Source of the DNA: Corynebacterium auris
GTDB lineage: Bacteria > Actinomycetota > Actinomycetes > Mycobacteriales > Mycobacteriaceae
NCBI RefSeq assembly: GCF_030408575.1
Contig: NZ_CP047047.1
Coordinates: forward strand, 2,163,275 to 2,227,274
Reading direction: 5' to 3'
Length of the DNA: 64,000 nucleotides
Below, in pieces: positions 41,340 to 52,261 of this stretch; position 1 is the first letter of the stretch; each line of letters starts with the position of its first letter. A program made the position numbers and the translations under genes. The notes under the pieces are model-generated. The model did not search any database and was not told the origin of the DNA. It worked only from the letters and a program-made list of their open reading frames with translations.

Positions 41340-44300
41340 TGTCAATCCATTCGTTCATGTGCTTGCCAACGATGCCCACCGCCGGCTCGTCCACGACCGC
41401 GAGGTGGTCGCCCGGCAGGTGGACAATGGTGAGGTCATCCACGATAGCGCCCCACCCGCCGTCGTCGTCAATGTGCGCGTAGGCGGGCTCGAGCATGATT
41501 GCCCCGTCGTGCATGCGCTCCGAGCGGAACAGCAGCACGGGCACGGACACCGCGGCCCACCGGCCGAAGTCGAGGTTGGCCAGGATCTGGTTGTCCACGA
41601 AGGAGGCCCGCTGGTGCTCCAGCACGCCGGCGGCGAGGCCGTGCTCGGAGGCGTCGGTCGTGGCCAGGAACTCGCCGAGCATGTTCAGCACAGCCTCCTC
41701 GCCAGCCGAGTCGAGCAGCTCGTAGGGCACCGGGAAATCCAGGCCGTAGGCGTCCTTGGCAAAGGCTGCGTAGCGCTCCCAGCGGGCGCGCGTCTCCTCC
41801 GGCGTGTTCGGGGTGGGTTCGGAGGGTTGGGTGGTATCCAGAAGCGCGATGAAGGCGACCTTGTCGTCGCCGAGGCGCTCGGCGACCTCGTAGGCCAGCG
41901 CGCCGCCGAAGGACCACCCGGCGAGGACCACGGGGCGGCCCGCGGCAAGCCGCTCGATGTCCTCCAGGTACGCCTCCGCGCGCTCCTCGAGGGATCCTTC
42001 CAGTCGCTCTACTCCGTAAACGGGGACGTCCTCGCCGAGCCGGCGGGCCAGCGGCTCGTACACGATGCTCGAGCCGCCCGCCGGGTGGAACACGAACACG
42101 CTCGGGGCGTCCATCCCCTCCGTGCGCTCACGCAGCACGCGGAAGTTGCCCTCGACGGGGGTCTCTAGGCCCTCGCGCACCTCGTTGGCGAGGGGCTCGA
42201 GCGTATCGACGCCCCGAACAAACGCCGCGGTGATCTCCACCCCGGCACGCTCGCTCAGGCGCGCGGCGATGTGTTCGGCCTGCTCCTCGGTGATCTGCGG
42301 GAGCTCCGAGGTGACGCCCGCCGCGGCGGCGCCGACGTAGTTCGCCCAGGTGGCGAAGACAAGGCGCTCCGCCGCGTCGCGCGGGGCGACGCCCACGCCC
42401 TGGGCCTTCGTCGCGGCGGCCGCCGGGGTGCGGGTCTCGGAGTTGTACGGTAGCGGCTGCGGCGCGTCGGGGCGGCCCGCCACGGCGTCTTCGACCATGC
42501 TGATGACGTCGGCGACGGAGGCGTCGCGAAGCGCCTGCACCTGGAGCGGGGGAATCTGGAAGTCGTTTTCCACCCTGTTCTTGATGCGCATGCCCATGAG
42601 GGAGTCGAGGCCGAGGTCGATGAGCGGCAGCTCGTCCGGCAGATCCTCGGCGTCGTAGCCCATCGACTCGGACACGATCGCGCGCAGGCGCTCGCGCACC
42701 GTCTCGCCGCTGTGCGGGTCCCAGCGCACGGCCTCGACGCCCTCATCGGGCGCCGTCGGCGAGGGCGAGGGCTTTACCTCCGCCACGCCCTGCAACCCGC
42801 GGGTTTCACCCAGGTCGAGGGAGGTGGCAAAGCCCTCCACCACAAGCTCGGAGCCGTCGTAGACCTTGATGCTCACCCCGCCCAGCGAGGTGGCGACGAT
42901 GGTGGTCAGCTCGCCGTCCGGCGGCAGGTAGCCCGATTCCTCCGTAGCCACCACGCGCGAGCCGGGGGCGATCTCCTCGGCGACCGACTCAACGAGCTGG
43001 TGCGGGCTGAACACCTGGTCCGCCTGGATGGAGTACGCGACGGTCGCGTCCGGCAGCGTCACCTTCGCCCCCAGCAGGGAGGTCGAGGCGGAGGACGGCC
43101 GCGCCTTCGTCCACAGCCGGTTGCGCTTGAAGGGGGTGGGCGGGGCGTCGAGCACCCGGCCGGGACCGTAGAAGCCCCGGAAGTCGACGTCGACGCCCTG
43201 GACGTAGAGCTTCGCGGCCAGGTCGAGCAGGCTGGCCACCTCGTCGACCTTGCGCTTCGCGGTGAACAGAAGCTGCGTGTCGGGCTTGCCCGCGCCGAAG
43301 GCGGTGTTCATCATGCCCATCACCGCAACCGGGTTCGGGGCGATTTCGACGAAGGTGCTGTGCCCGGCGGCAAGGGCCGCCTCGGTGGCGTCCTGGAAGA
43401 AGACGGACTGTCGGGTCATGCGCAGGAAGTACTCCGCGTCGTGCACCACCTCGCCCACCCGGTAGACCGCGCCGCGGTCGACGGAGCTGTAGAGCGGGAC
43501 GGCAAGCGGGCGCGGCTCGAGGCCGGCGAGCTCGCCGGCCAGGTCGCCCATGATGGGGTCGAGCATGCTGGTGTGGCCCGCGCCGCGCACGTTGAGCGTG
43601 CGCGCGAACTTCTCCTGTTTCTCCAGCTCGGCGACGACGAACTCGACCGCCGTCGCGGGGCCGCCGATGGTGGTCATGCCGGGCCCGGCGTAGACGGCGG
43701 GCTCCGCGCCCCGCGCCTCGGGGTGGGCGTCGACGAACTCGCTCAGCTCCTCGCGGCTGAGCTCAACGACCGCCATCGCGCCCTCCTGGGCGGTGCCGGC
43801 GATCATCTCCTCGCCCTCGCTCATGAGGCGGGCGCGGTGGCAGGCGATGAGGATGGCGTCGCGCGCGGTGATCCCGCCCGCGCCGTAGGCGGCGCCCATC
43901 TCCCCCATGGACATGCCCATGGTCGCGGCGGGCGTGATGCCCAGGGAGGCCAGCAGGTCCGTCTGCGCGATCTGGATGGCGGTGATGGTGACTTGGCCGG
44001 TCAGGGTGTCGTAGGTCTGCTCGTCGTCGCGGATGATCTCGAGCATCGACCAGCCCGCCTCGAACTGCACGTACTCGTCGAGTTCCTCCATGCGGCGGCG
44101 GAACAGCGGCGAGGTCTCCAGCAGCCGCTTCGCCATCTTGCGGTGCTGCGAGCCGAAGCCGGAGTAGACGAAGACGGGGCCCATCGCGGCGGGCGCGTCG
44201 GCCACGCTGATGCCGGGGGCGAGCTTGCCCTCGGCGACCTGGCGCAGCTTCTTCACCGCCTCCTCGACGGTCGCCGCCTGGACGACGGCGGCGCTGCGGC

Positions 44301-46053
44301 CGTGGTTTCGCGTGGCCAGCGAGCGGGCCACCGGCTGCAGGTCCGCGTCCGGGCGCCCCTCGAAAAAGTCGGCGAGCTCGGCGGCAGCCGCGGCGCGGCG
44401 CGAGGGCAAAAGGCCCGACACCGGCAGCCCCACGGCGCCCGCGCCGAGCAGCTCGGCGGGCGTGGCGGCCGCGTCGGTGTCGTACTCGGCCGGGTCCAGG
44501 TCCGCGAGCACCACGTGGGCGTTCGTGCCGCCGAAGCCGAAGCCCGACACGCCCGCGACGCGGCGGCCCGAGTACCGTGGCCACTCGCGCGGGTCCTCCA
44601 CCACCTCGATGTGCTGCGCGTCGAAGTCGACGTACTTGTTCGGCCCGACATAGTTCACGGAGGCCGGGATCGTGTCGTGCTTGAGCGCCTCGAGCACCTT
44701 GATCAGCGCGACCACGCCCGCGGCGGATTCAGAGTGCCCGATGTTCGACTTCGCGGAGCCGAGCAGCAGCGGGCTGGCGCCGTCGCGGCCGCGTCCGAGC
44801 ACCGTGCCCAGGGCCGTCGCTTCGATCGGGTCGCCGAGCAGGGTGCCGGTGCCGTGCGCCTCGACGAGGTCCACCTCGGCCGGGTCGATGCCCGCGTCCG
44901 CGTAGGCGCGCTCGAGCACGTCCACCTGCGCCTCGGGGTTCGGGGCGGTCAGGCCGTTGGAATGGCCATCCGAGTTCGTGGCGGAGCCCTTGATCACGGC
45001 GAGGACGGTGTCGCCGTCGCGTAGGGCGTCGTCCACGCGCTTGAGCACGACGAAGCCGGCCGCCTCCGAGCGGACGATGCCGTCGGCGTCCTCGGAGAAG
45101 GCGTGGATGTTGCTCGTCGGCGAGATGACCCCGAGCTCCGCGAACATCAAGGAGGCGAAGGGGTTCGCCATGATGTTCACTCCGCCGGCCAGCGCCACGT
45201 CGGCCTCGCCGTCGCGCAGCGCGCGCACCGCCTGGTGCACGGAGACCAGGGAGGACGAGCACGCCGTGTCCACGTTGACCGAGGGGCCGCGGAAGTCGAA
45301 GGCATAGGAGATGCGGTTCGGGATGATCGCGCTCGACGATCCCGTCAGCGCGTACGGGTGCGCCTGCGAGGGGTCCGCCGCGATGAGCATGCCGTAGTCG
45401 TTGTTGGAGGAGCCCACGAACACGCCGACGGGCTCGCCGCGCAGCGAGCTGGCGGGCAGGTGCGCGTCCTCGAGCGCCTCCCACGCCAGCTCCAGCATGA
45501 CGCGCTGCTGCGGGTCCATGTTCACCGCTTCCAGCGGGCTCAGGCCGAAGAACTCGTTGTCAAAGCTCTCGATGTCCGACAGGTAGCCGCCGTCGGTGTT
45601 CTCCTCCGCCATTTTCGAGCGCACGACGGGGTCGCCCGCGTACTCCGACCAGCGCTTCTCCGGCAGGGGCCCGGTGGTCGATCGGGCGTCGATAAGCACC
45701 TGCCAGAACTCCTCGTTGTTCTCGGCGCCGGGGAAGCGGCCGGCCGAGCCAATGATCGCGATGTCGTGGGTCCCCGGGGAGAAGCTTGCTTGACGACGCA
45801 CCGCCGGGCGCTTCTCCTCCTTCGGCGCCGTCAGCGCCGCCGCGAGCGCGGCGATTGTCGGGTACTGGTAGGCGACGGTCGGGTCGACGCGCCGGCCGAG
45901 CAGGTTCTCCAGCTCGCCGGACATGATGACGGCGTCGCGGGAAGACAAGCCGAATGATTCCAGCGGCTTCGTGGGGTCGACCTCGCCGACCTCAAGGCCG
46001 ACGGCCCGGGCCACCCACGTTTGCAGCCATGCGCTCAGCTCGTTTTCATTCAT
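41323..46053 (-). CDS. pks13: Polyketide synthase 13 (mycolic acid condensase)
   Basis: 1576 residues with ACP-KS-AT-ACP-TE order. N-terminal ACP with phosphopantetheine Ser38 in FGLSSRDA; ketosynthase with Cys265 in [10 protein letters not shown] and [14 protein letters not shown]; acyltransferase with Ser715 in MGMSMGEMG (a Met where most ATs have His of GHS); second ACP Ser1151 in [10 protein letters not shown]; thioesterase Ser1381 in [11 protein letters not shown]. It condenses the FadD32-activated chain on ACP1 with the AccD4/D5-carboxylated chain loaded by the AT, and the TE passes the beta-keto product to trehalose. Somewhat shorter than mycobacterial Pks13, as usual for corynebacteria. 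fadD32 lies 32 bases upstream on the same strand. Confidence 0.96.
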   Translation of the reverse strand: MNENELSAWLQTWVARAVGLEVGEVDPTKPLESFGLSSRDAVIMSGELENLLGRRVDPTVAYQYPTIAALAAALTAPKEEKRPAVRRQASFSPGTHDIAIIGSAGRFPGAENNEEFWQVLIDARSTTGPLPEKRWSEYAGDPVVRSKMAEENTDGGYLSDIESFDNEFFGLSPLEAVNMDPQQRVMLELAWEALEDAHLPASSLRGEPVGVFVGSSNNDYGMLIAADPSQAHPYALTGSSSAIIPNRISYAFDFRGPSVNVDTACSSSLVSVHQAVRALRDGEADVALAGGVNIMANPFASLMFAELGVISPTSNIHAFSEDADGIVRSEAAGFVVLKRVDDALRDGDTVLAVIKGSATNSDGHSNGLTAPNPEAQVDVLERAYADAGIDPAEVDLVEAHGTGTLLGDPIEATALGTVLGRGRDGASPLLLGSAKSNIGHSESAAGVVALIKVLEALKHDTIPASVNYVGPNKYVDFDAQHIEVVEDPREWPRYSGRRVAGVSGFGFGGTNAHVVLADLDPAEYDTDAAATPAELLGAGAVGLPVSGLLPSRRAAAAAELADFFEGRPDADLQPVARSLATRNHGRSAAVVQAATVEEAVKKLRQVAEGKLAPGISVADAPAAMGPVFVYSGFGSQHRKMAKRLLETSPLFRRRMEELDEYVQFEAGWSMLEIIRDDEQTYDTLTGQVTITAIQIAQTDLLASLGITPAATMGMSMGEMGAAYGAGGITARDAILIACHRARLMSEGEEMIAGTAQEGAMAVVELSREELSEFVDAHPEARGAEPAVYAGPGMTTIGGPATAVEFVVAELEKQEKFARTLNVRGAGHTSMLDPIMGDLAGELAGLEPRPLAVPLYSSVDRGAVYRVGEVVHDAEYFLRMTRQSVFFQDATEAALAAGHSTFVEIAPNPVAVMGMMNTAFGAGKPDTQLLFTAKRKVDEVASLLDLAAKLYVQGVDVDFRGFYGPGRVLDAPPTPFKRNRLWTKARPSSASTSLLGAKVTLPDATVAYSIQADQVFSPHQLVESVAEEIAPGSRVVATEESGYLPPDGELTTIVATSLGGVSIKVYDGSELVVEGFATSLDLGETRGLQGVAEVKPSPSPTAPDEGVEAVRWDPHSGETVRERLRAIVSESMGYDAEDLPDELPLIDLGLDSLMGMRIKNRVENDFQIPPLQVQALRDASVADVISMVEDAVAGRPDAPQPLPYNSETRTPAAAATKAQGVGVAPRDAAERLVFATWANYVGAAAAGVTSELPQITEEQAEHIAARLSERAGVEITAAFVRGVDTLEPLANEVREGLETPVEGNFRVLRERTEGMDAPSVFVFHPAGGSSIVYEPLARRLGEDVPVYGVERLEGSLEERAEAYLEDIERLAAGRPVVLAGWSFGGALAYEVAERLGDDKVAFIALLDTTQPSEPTPNTPEETRARWERYAAFAKDAYGLDFPVPYELLDSAGEEAVLNMLGEFLATTDASEHGLAAGVLEHQRASFVDNQILANLDFGRWAAVSVPVLLFRSERMHDGAIMLEPAYAHIDDDGGWGAIVDDLTIVHLPGDHLAVVDEPAVGIVGKHMNEWIDNVDSL

Positions 46054-46085
46054 AGCACTCCATATCGCTGACGGTGGCGGATGTG

Positions 46086-47894
46086 TTACCCGTCGTTTTG
46101 CTCCAGGAACCTCTTCATGTTCACCCGGCGCGCTATCTTGCCAGAGGAGGAGCGAGCGATCTCGTTCGGGGCGTAGAAGGCGATGACGTCGGGGGAGATC
46201 CCGTGAACGGAGGTGACGGCCGAGCGGATGGCGTCCTCCGCAGCGGCGTCGCCTTCCGGGGTCGCGTCGTCGGCGCGCTCGACGAAGACGATGAGGCGCT
46301 CGACGTTTTCGCCCGGCACGGCGAAGGCGGCGACCGAGTCGGTGCGCACGTGCTCGCTGGCCTTCTGCACCGTGGTCTCGATGTCCTGCGGGTAGTGGTT
46401 GCGCCCGGCCACCACGATCAAGTCCTTGAGGCGGCCTGTGATGTAGAGCTCGCCGTCGACGAGGGCACCCAGGTCACCGGTGGCCAGCCAGTGATCCTTC
46501 GGCAGGCCCTCCTGGAGCGTCTCGCCGATGGTGTTGGCGAAGGTCTCCCTGGTTTCCTCGGCGCGGTCGAGGTAGCCGCCGGCGACGTTGGCGCCGTTGA
46601 TCCAGATCTCGCCGACGGTGCCCGCGGGCACCTCATTGCGGGTCTCCGGGTCGACGATGGCGAAGTTCATCCACCGCACCGGCTGGCCGGTGGAGGCCAT
46701 GGTTACGCCGTCGGCGGAGGCGACGGCCTTGCCCTCGGTGAGCTTCTCGCGGTCGAGCTTGAGGAACTTCGGCCGGTCCTCCGTCTGCGCGGTGGTGACG
46801 ATGAGGGTGGCTTCCGCAAGGCCGTAGCCCGGGCGGATCGCCGGGCGCCGGATGCCGTAGTCCGCGAAGGCGTCCACGAAGGTTTCCACTCCCCGCTCGG
46901 TCACCGGCTCGGAGCCGATGATGAGGCCCTCGACTGCCGAAAGGTCAACCCCGTCCTCCTCCGTGAGGTTGGCGTAGCGGGCCATGACATCGAGCGCGAA
47001 GTTGGGCACCAGCGAGTAAATGTGCAGGTCCTCGGGGTCGTCCGCGCGGCGGGAGAGCTGCTTGATGTAGCGCTTCGGCTGCTGCATGAAGTCGCGCGGA
47101 GCCATCAACTCGATCTCGTTGCCGAGCACGACCAGCAGCATCGAAACGATGATGCCCATGTCGTGGTGCAGCGGCAGCCAGATCGGGGCGCGCAGGGGCT
47201 GCTGCAGGTCCACCGCCGTGTAGATCTGGATGACGTTGGTCACGATCGACTCGTTGGTGATGATCACGCCGGCCGGCATGCGCGTCGAGCCCGAGGTGTA
47301 CTGCAAGAACGCGGTGTCGTTAGCGGTGTCCGTGCCCTCCGGCGTCTCCAGCGGCACCCAGGACTCGGCGAGCGAATCCGGAAGGGAGTCCACCGAGAGG
47401 ATGCGCGGGCGCTGCGCGGCGGGCAGGTCGGCGAAGAAGGCGCGCACGGCGGGCCCGCCGGCCTTGTTGGTCAGCACAGTTTTCGCCCCCGAATCGCTCA
47501 GCACCGCGCGCAGGTGATCACCGTGGCCGGGCTCGTTCGGATCGTAGAGCGGAATGGGCACCTGGCCCGCGTACATCGCGCCCATGAAGCCGAAGAGGTA
47601 CTCGGGGGAATTGGCGGCGAGGATAGCCACCCGGTCGCCCGGGTTCCCCACCTGCATGAGGCGCGCCGCGACGGCCTTGACGCGGGTGTTGACTTCCCGG
47701 CGCGTCATGGTGCGCAGCTCGCCCTCGGAGCTTTCCGAGAAGTCCCAGTAGCGGATGTTGATCTCATCCAACTGCCCCAACTGCGCGCCCATGAAGTACA
47801 GCATCTCGGTGAGCGCGGGGATGGTGAAGTTCTGGGGCAGGGCGATCTTGCCCTCCTCGTCGATGAAGCGCTGGATGATGACGCTCAGATCCAT
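46086..47894 (-). CDS. fadD32: Long-chain fatty acyl-AMP ligase FadD32
   Basis: 602 residues. ANL-superfamily adenylation domain: P-loop-like AFLQYTSGSTRMPAGVIIT, motif RPGYGLAEATLIVTT, WLATGDLGALVDGELYITGR, and the C-terminal KDLIVVAGRNHYPQDIE with the catalytic region SSSGKIARRVNMKRF. The enzyme converts a fatty acid into acyl-AMP and loads it on the N-terminal ACP of Pks13. FAAL enzymes differ from CoA ligases by an insertion in the N-domain (here around PLHHDMGIIVSMLLVVLGNE). Essential partner of pks13, immediately downstream. A cutinase-like gene follows upstream in the order of transcription. Confidence 0.95.
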   Translation of the reverse strand: MDLSVIIQRFIDEEGKIALPQNFTIPALTEMLYFMGAQLGQLDEINIRYWDFSESSEGELRTMTRREVNTRVKAVAARLMQVGNPGDRVAILAANSPEYLFGFMGAMYAGQVPIPLYDPNEPGHGDHLRAVLSDSGAKTVLTNKAGGPAVRAFFADLPAAQRPRILSVDSLPDSLAESWVPLETPEGTDTANDTAFLQYTSGSTRMPAGVIITNESIVTNVIQIYTAVDLQQPLRAPIWLPLHHDMGIIVSMLLVVLGNEIELMAPRDFMQQPKRYIKQLSRRADDPEDLHIYSLVPNFALDVMARYANLTEEDGVDLSAVEGLIIGSEPVTERGVETFVDAFADYGIRRPAIRPGYGLAEATLIVTTAQTEDRPKFLKLDREKLTEGKAVASADGVTMASTGQPVRWMNFAIVDPETRNEVPAGTVGEIWINGANVAGGYLDRAEETRETFANTIGETLQEGLPKDHWLATGDLGALVDGELYITGRLKDLIVVAGRNHYPQDIETTVQKASEHVRTDSVAAFAVPGENVERLIVFVERADDATPEGDAAAEDAIRSAVTSVHGISPDVIAFYAPNEIARSSSGKIARRVNMKRFLEQNDG

Positions 47895-47933
47895 GGGACT
47901 CCTTTTTGAGTAATTGTTAGGACGCTTGAAATG

Positions 47934-48875
47934 TTACCGCCCGAGCTCGCGATCGAGGACGCCACGCGCCCAGTCGATCGTCCACTGGGTTGCCGTGGTG
48001 CCGGGGATCACCTCGGGGTTGGTCGCGTACTGGGCGTGGTTGCCGTTGGCGAGCAGGAGGTCACCGGCCCGGGCGACGAGGGTGCCGAAGTCCTGCGGCG
48101 CGTCGCACACGGAATCGTTCGGCGCGCAGATCTCGTAGGCCCGGTCGGCGACTGCCCCGAAGCCGCCCTCGCGCGTCCCCGTCATGGTCGCGCCCGGCGT
48201 GACCGCCTGCACGACGCGGTTGAGCGGCTCCAGGGCGATCTCCGCTCCGACGCCGGGGATCTCCACACCGGGGTTCACGCCCACCCCGGCCTCACGCCGG
48301 CCGTCGGCGATCATCACCGCGCCGAGCAGCTTCTCCGGCGGCACCGTGTTCGCCCCGGTGCCGATCTCGTTTGCGATGTTCCCGGCGATCACCGCGCCCT
48401 GGGAGAAGCCCATGACGATGAACTTCGTGTTCGGGCACGTCGAGTTGACGAAGGCGAGCTCGCCGTTGACGCGGGCGGTGCCCTCGGCACGCGATTCATC
48501 GTAGGTCATCTCCGCGCGGCCCGCGGCCGTCTGGATGTTGCGGAACTGCGCGGTGTAGGGGGTTGTCCACACGCGCACCTCGTCGATCGCGTACGTCTCC
48601 TGCAGCGGCCGGGTAATGGACAGCATGAAGGAGTAGGGGTTGGCCTGCGGGTTGAACGGGTCGTCGTCCGCCGCGGACTCCCACGTGCCGGGGATGGAGA
48701 CCACCTGGACGGCCGGGCACCAGTCCGGTTCCCCCTCCGGCAGCGCCTCGGTGGTCGCCGGGGGCTCGGGCTCCCCCGGTAGCGGTGGCGTGTCGCCGAC
48801 ACGCCACTGGTAAATGCCCAAACCAATAAGAGCCAGCACGATAACGACCGCGCCGACGATGACGGGCTTACGCAT
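47934..48875 (-). CDS. Cutinase-family envelope lipase/thioesterase (Culp6/Rv3802c-like)
   Basis: 313 residues. One N-terminal signal/anchor helix (residues 5-22), a proline-rich linker, then a cutinase alpha/beta-hydrolase domain. Catalytic Ser158 lies in MGFSQGAVIAG; Asp is in the NDSVCDAPQDFG loop with the typical disulphide Cys, and His in ANGNHAQYA. In mycobacteria the homologue next to fadD32-pks13 is an essential lipase/thioesterase; in C. glutamicum the corresponding locus is linked to trehalose mycolate levels. It should act outside the membrane on lipids of the envelope. The upstream lipoprotein stop is 8 bases before its start, indicating an operon. Confidence 0.87.
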   Translation of the reverse strand: MRKPVIVGAVVIVLALIGLGIYQWRVGDTPPLPGEPEPPATTEALPEGEPDWCPAVQVVSIPGTWESAADDDPFNPQANPYSFMLSITRPLQETYAIDEVRVWTTPYTAQFRNIQTAAGRAEMTYDESRAEGTARVNGELAFVNSTCPNTKFIVMGFSQGAVIAGNIANEIGTGANTVPPEKLLGAVMIADGRREAGVGVNPGVEIPGVGAEIALEPLNRVVQAVTPGATMTGTREGGFGAVADRAYEICAPNDSVCDAPQDFGTLVARAGDLLLANGNHAQYATNPEVIPGTTATQWTIDWARGVLDRELGR

Positions 48876-48883
48876 GAATCTCC

Positions 48884-49369
48884 TTAGCAGAGGTGTGCGT
48901 GCGCGGTCTCCTCGATGAGCGATGCTAGGGCAGCGGGGTCAAGGTTTGTGCGCCGCTGCTCCACAAGCTGGCCGGCGACCGCGTCACGCGTGAAATCTGT
49001 ACCCGCGCAGAGGCTATGCCCCGTTGCTGTGATCTGGTCTTCAACTCCCTCCACGTTGACTCCGTTGTTCCTGATCTCATCCAGGAAGCGCTCTTCCTCC
49101 GCGGTGTACGTCGACCCAGGGGGCGGGACGGACTCGACCTCACGGGCGGGCTGTTCGGCCTCAGGGGCCGGCGCCGGGGCTTCCGCAGGCTCCGAGCTCT
49201 GCGGCGGCTCCGAGGTCTGCTCCGCGGGGCTCGACTCCGCGCTGCTCGTCGGCGTCGCGGAGGCGGCGGAGCTTTCGGTCGTGTCCTCGCTCTCCACCGT
49301 CGCCGAACCGCAGGCGGCGAGCGCGAGGCAGGAGGCGACGAGCACGGCGGCCGTACGCAACTGACGCAT
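48884..49369 (-). CDS. Lipoprotein with DUF732-like domain
   Basis: 161 residues. Signal peptide II with lipobox LALAAC (Cys20) and a low-complexity Ser/Thr/Pro/Glu linker (residues 25-85), then a small helical domain (about 90-161: YTAEEERFLDEIRNNGVNV, two Cys at LCAGTDF and the C-terminal HLC). The last pattern matches DUF732, a short secreted helical domain with a disulphide. Role unknown. Stop-start overlap with the mycolyltransferase gene upstream (shared base 49369) and 8-base gap to the cutinase gene show tight coupling, so it probably assists one of those envelope enzymes (inference). Confidence 0.78.
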   Translation of the reverse strand: MRQLRTAAVLVASCLALAACGSATVESEDTTESSAASATPTSSAESSPAEQTSEPPQSSEPAEAPAPAPEAEQPAREVESVPPPGSTYTAEEERFLDEIRNNGVNVEGVEDQITATGHSLCAGTDFTRDAVAGQLVEQRRTNLDPAALASLIEETAHAHLC

Positions 49370-51294
49370 TAGCGCCCCTTCTCTTGCACGGTGCCGTTGA
49401 CCTGCTCAAGGGTACCGCGCTGGAAATCGATGGTCAGCCCGCCGGCGGGAATCTCCTTCATGTCGGAGACCGGCCAGCCGAGCCGGCCCTGCTCCCAACC
49501 TTCCTTGCCCCACTCGTCGAAGATGTCGCCGTAGTAGATGGCGTGGGCGCCGGTCTGCGGCGACCAGTAGATGTTGCCGCGCTCAAACTCCTGGAAGAAC
49601 CCGCCCGGAATCGCGCGCTCGTTGCCCTTCGGGTAACCGAGGTCGGAGGCCGCGGTGTTCATCTTGCCGTACTTGGCACCGATGGCGCCGTGCACGATGA
49701 AGTGCCCGCCGTTGTTCGGGTTACGGGTGAGGAAGCCGTTCTCGAACTGCTGCACGAAGCCGCCGTTGATGCTCTGCGCCTCGGCGACCGGATACTTCAG
49801 GTGGCCCCTTTCGTAGCCGTGCGTCCCCCACGCCCGGAACATGTCGCCCGGGATGGCGTAGGCACCCGTCTGCGGCGTCCAGTAGATAGAGCCGTTCTGG
49901 AAGTGGACAAACCGGCCGCGCCCGTCGGGGGTGCCCAGCTCACCCGTGGTGGGGAAGCCGAGCCAGCCGGCCGGGCCATCGAGCGCGTTGTACTTGGCCA
50001 GGATCGCGCCGTAGAGCGCGCGCGCCCCGGTGTCCGTGGACCAGAACGCCTGGCCGCCGCGGAAGTCCTCGGCCTTGCCGCCCGCGAGGTCGTACTCGTT
50101 GTTCACGCAGGAGCCGATGATGCCGCCCTTGGTGGCCTCGGCGATCGCGCCGATCGGTGCGCAGTCGGCGCCGCGGTCCTCGTCGGGAACCTCCAGCGCG
50201 TCGGCGATGTAGGGCCACGCCTGGGTCATCTCGAACTGCCAGTACTCCCAGGAGTGGACGCCGGAGGGGCGGAACCTCACAATGGGCTTGACGTTGGTGC
50301 GCGCCGCATAGTTCACGAAGGTCTGCGTGGACAAGCGCGAGATCACCTCAAGGCCGACACCGGCCGGGTTGGCCGCGCCGCGCGCCACGGACTCCGGGGA
50401 GCCGAAGTCGTCGCGCCCAGAGCCGGAGGACACGTAGACGACCATGTCCTCGAGGTTCTCGATGCCCAGCTTCGGGTCGTGGTCGATCCAGTCCTGGGAG
50501 CCGGGTGGGCCCCACATGGCCTCGGAGTTGTATCCGCCGGCGTCGAGCTGGGCAACCTTGATGGCGGTGGGCATGCCTGTCGTGGTGGTGTCCAGGTAAC
50601 CGGAGAAGGAGCCAACGAAGTCAAACAGGTGCGGGTTGCGCTCGGCGAGGTTCATCGCCGCGGTGCCGCCCATGGAGATGCCCACGACGGCTCGCTTGTT
50701 GTTCGAGCGGAACCGGTTGTTCAGGATCGGGACGAGCTCCTCGGTCAGGAACGTCTCCCACTGGTAGTTCTTGCCGTTATTGGGGCGCTGCCAGTCCGCG
50801 TAGAAGGAGGATTCGCCGCCGACGGGCAGGATGACGTTGACGTTCTTGTCCGCGTAGAACTGCTCGATGTTTGTCTCGATGGTCCAGCCGTTCTCGTCGT
50901 CGCGGGCACGCAGGCCGTCAAGCGCCCAGACCTCCGGGAAGGTGGCCTCGGGGTTTTGGTGCCAGTCGCGGGCGAGGAGGATCTGCACCTGGATCAGCTG
51001 CTCGGGCATGGCCGCGGACTTGATGAACACCGCGACGCGGCGGTTGGTCAGCCACTCGATGCGGTCGACGGACACGCCCTCGGGCAGATTCGGGATCTGC
51101 GGGTTGCGGTCAACCTCGATCGGCGTGCGCTTCGGCGGATCCTTCGGTCGAATGTTGTCCGAGATGCCGCCCTGAGAGCTGAAGGGGAGGCTGCTCTGCG
51201 CCATCGCGGGAGCGGCGCCGAGGCCGACGGCGATAGCCGTCGGGAGCGCGGCCGCCACAATCCACGTGCGGCGCGGGGAACGGTGATCTCGCAT
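49369..51294 (-). CDS. cmtA: Corynomycolyltransferase with C-terminal LGFP repeats (Cop1/PS1-like)
   Basis: 641 residues, signal peptide RTWIVAAALPTAIAVGLGAA with cleavage after AMA (about residue 32). Antigen-85/esterase-D type alpha/beta hydrolase domain: WALDGLRARDDENGWTIET, PVGGESSFYADWQ, nucleophile in VGISMGGTAAMNLA, and His in RPSGVHSWEYWQF. It transfers mycolate from trehalose monomycolate to arabinogalactan or to a second TMM. C-terminal about 270 residues contain about five LGFP repeats (for example WLGFPTTGELGTPDG, DLGYPKGNER, LGWPVSD) that hold it in the wall. PS1/Cop1 of C. glutamicum has the same layout and location. The symbol cmtA is used loosely for this position. Confidence 0.92.
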   Translation of the reverse strand: MRDHRSPRRTWIVAAALPTAIAVGLGAAPAMAQSSLPFSSQGGISDNIRPKDPPKRTPIEVDRNPQIPNLPEGVSVDRIEWLTNRRVAVFIKSAAMPEQLIQVQILLARDWHQNPEATFPEVWALDGLRARDDENGWTIETNIEQFYADKNVNVILPVGGESSFYADWQRPNNGKNYQWETFLTEELVPILNNRFRSNNKRAVVGISMGGTAAMNLAERNPHLFDFVGSFSGYLDTTTTGMPTAIKVAQLDAGGYNSEAMWGPPGSQDWIDHDPKLGIENLEDMVVYVSSGSGRDDFGSPESVARGAANPAGVGLEVISRLSTQTFVNYAARTNVKPIVRFRPSGVHSWEYWQFEMTQAWPYIADALEVPDEDRGADCAPIGAIAEATKGGIIGSCVNNEYDLAGGKAEDFRGGQAFWSTDTGARALYGAILAKYNALDGPAGWLGFPTTGELGTPDGRGRFVHFQNGSIYWTPQTGAYAIPGDMFRAWGTHGYERGHLKYPVAEAQSINGGFVQQFENGFLTRNPNNGGHFIVHGAIGAKYGKMNTAASDLGYPKGNERAIPGGFFQEFERGNIYWSPQTGAHAIYYGDIFDEWGKEGWEQGRLGWPVSDMKEIPAGGLTIDFQRGTLEQVNGTVQEKGR

Positions 51295-51420
51295 GGTTAT
51301 CCTGCCTTTTCCTGTATTTCGTTGAGGGAGTCACCCTCCCCGAGGGTTCCCCTCCCCCGGGGCTGGTCTGCTTTCGGACGTATCGGCGTGAAGCGTCGTG
51401 CCGTTACACTACACCATCTA

Positions 51421-52254
51421 TTAAGTCTTACTTGAGACTTTAGCGCGCGACACGCCCCGCAGCCCGTGCTTGCGGTTCACGATCCATAGCATCGCTTCCC
51501 GCGGCAGCAGCCGCGCCAGCGGGAATACCACCCGCGCAAATGACCCGCACGCGTACAACGCGCGCGGCCGCGCCGCCTCCACAGGCTTCATGATCTCCTC
51601 GGCCACGCGCTCAGCCGAAATCCCGGCCCGTTCCGCGGCGTCGAGGCGGGTAATCATTGTCTCGAACTCAGCCCAATAGGGCCCGCGCTTATCGACGTAC
51701 TGAGTGCGCCGCGCCGACAGACCCGTCGCGATGGAACCGGGCTCCACCACGGCGACCGACACCCCGAAGGGCGCAAGCTCGCGGCGGGCGGCGAGCGCGA
51801 AGCCCTTGATCGCGGCCTTCGAGGCGACGTAGCTGGAGCGGTAGGCCAGCGGCAGGCTGGCGAGCATGGAGCCCACCATGACGATGCGCCCGCTGCCGCG
51901 CCGGCGCATCGCCGGAAGTAGCCGCTGGGTCAGGTCCACGTGGCCCAGGACGTTGACCTCGAAAAGGCGTTCCAGCGCCTCGCGCGGCAGCTCCTCTACG
52001 GGGCCGGACTGCGACTCGCCGGCGTTGTTCACCAGCACCTCGGGCACCCCGCGGGCGAGAATCTCGGCGGCGCACAGTCGGATCGACTCCGCGTCGCCGA
52101 GGTCCAGGGCGACGTAGCTCACGCCGGGCAGCGGGTCCGCCACGGACGCGGGGTCGCGGCTGGTCCCGATCACGCTGAAGCGCTCCGACAAGCGCAAAGC
52201 CGTCGCCCGGCCAATCCCTGAGGTGGCACCGGTGACGACGGCGAGCGGCTGCAT
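51421..52254 (-). CDS. Short-chain dehydrogenase/reductase
   Basis: 277 residues. Rossmann SDR: cofactor motif TGATSGIGRAT, NNAG at VLVNNAGES, catalytic Ser in MVGSMLASLP, and YxxxK in YVASKAAIK. The TGATSGIG start followed by TSRDP suggests NADP use. The C-terminal tail (residues 240-277) is rich in basic and hydrophobic residues (LLPREAMLWIVNRKHGLRG), possibly membrane-associated, as in several envelope-lipid reductases. It sits between the two mycolyltransferase genes and 7 bases from cmtB-like gene. CmrA, the mycolate beta-keto reductase, is a related SDR elsewhere in these genomes, so I do not equate the two. Confidence 0.82.
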   Translation of the reverse strand: MQPLAVVTGATSGIGRATALRLSERFSVIGTSRDPASVADPLPGVSYVALDLGDAESIRLCAAEILARGVPEVLVNNAGESQSGPVEELPREALERLFEVNVLGHVDLTQRLLPAMRRRGSGRIVMVGSMLASLPLAYRSSYVASKAAIKGFALAARRELAPFGVSVAVVEPGSIATGLSARRTQYVDKRGPYWAEFETMITRLDAAERAGISAERVAEEIMKPVEAARPRALYACGSFARVVFPLARLLPREAMLWIVNRKHGLRGVSRAKVSSKT

Positions 52255-52261
52255 GGCGTGC

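Noticed and set aside
42712..45024. 770-codon plus-strand ORF within pks13
   Set aside because: Antisense shadow of pks13; no recognisable protein family.
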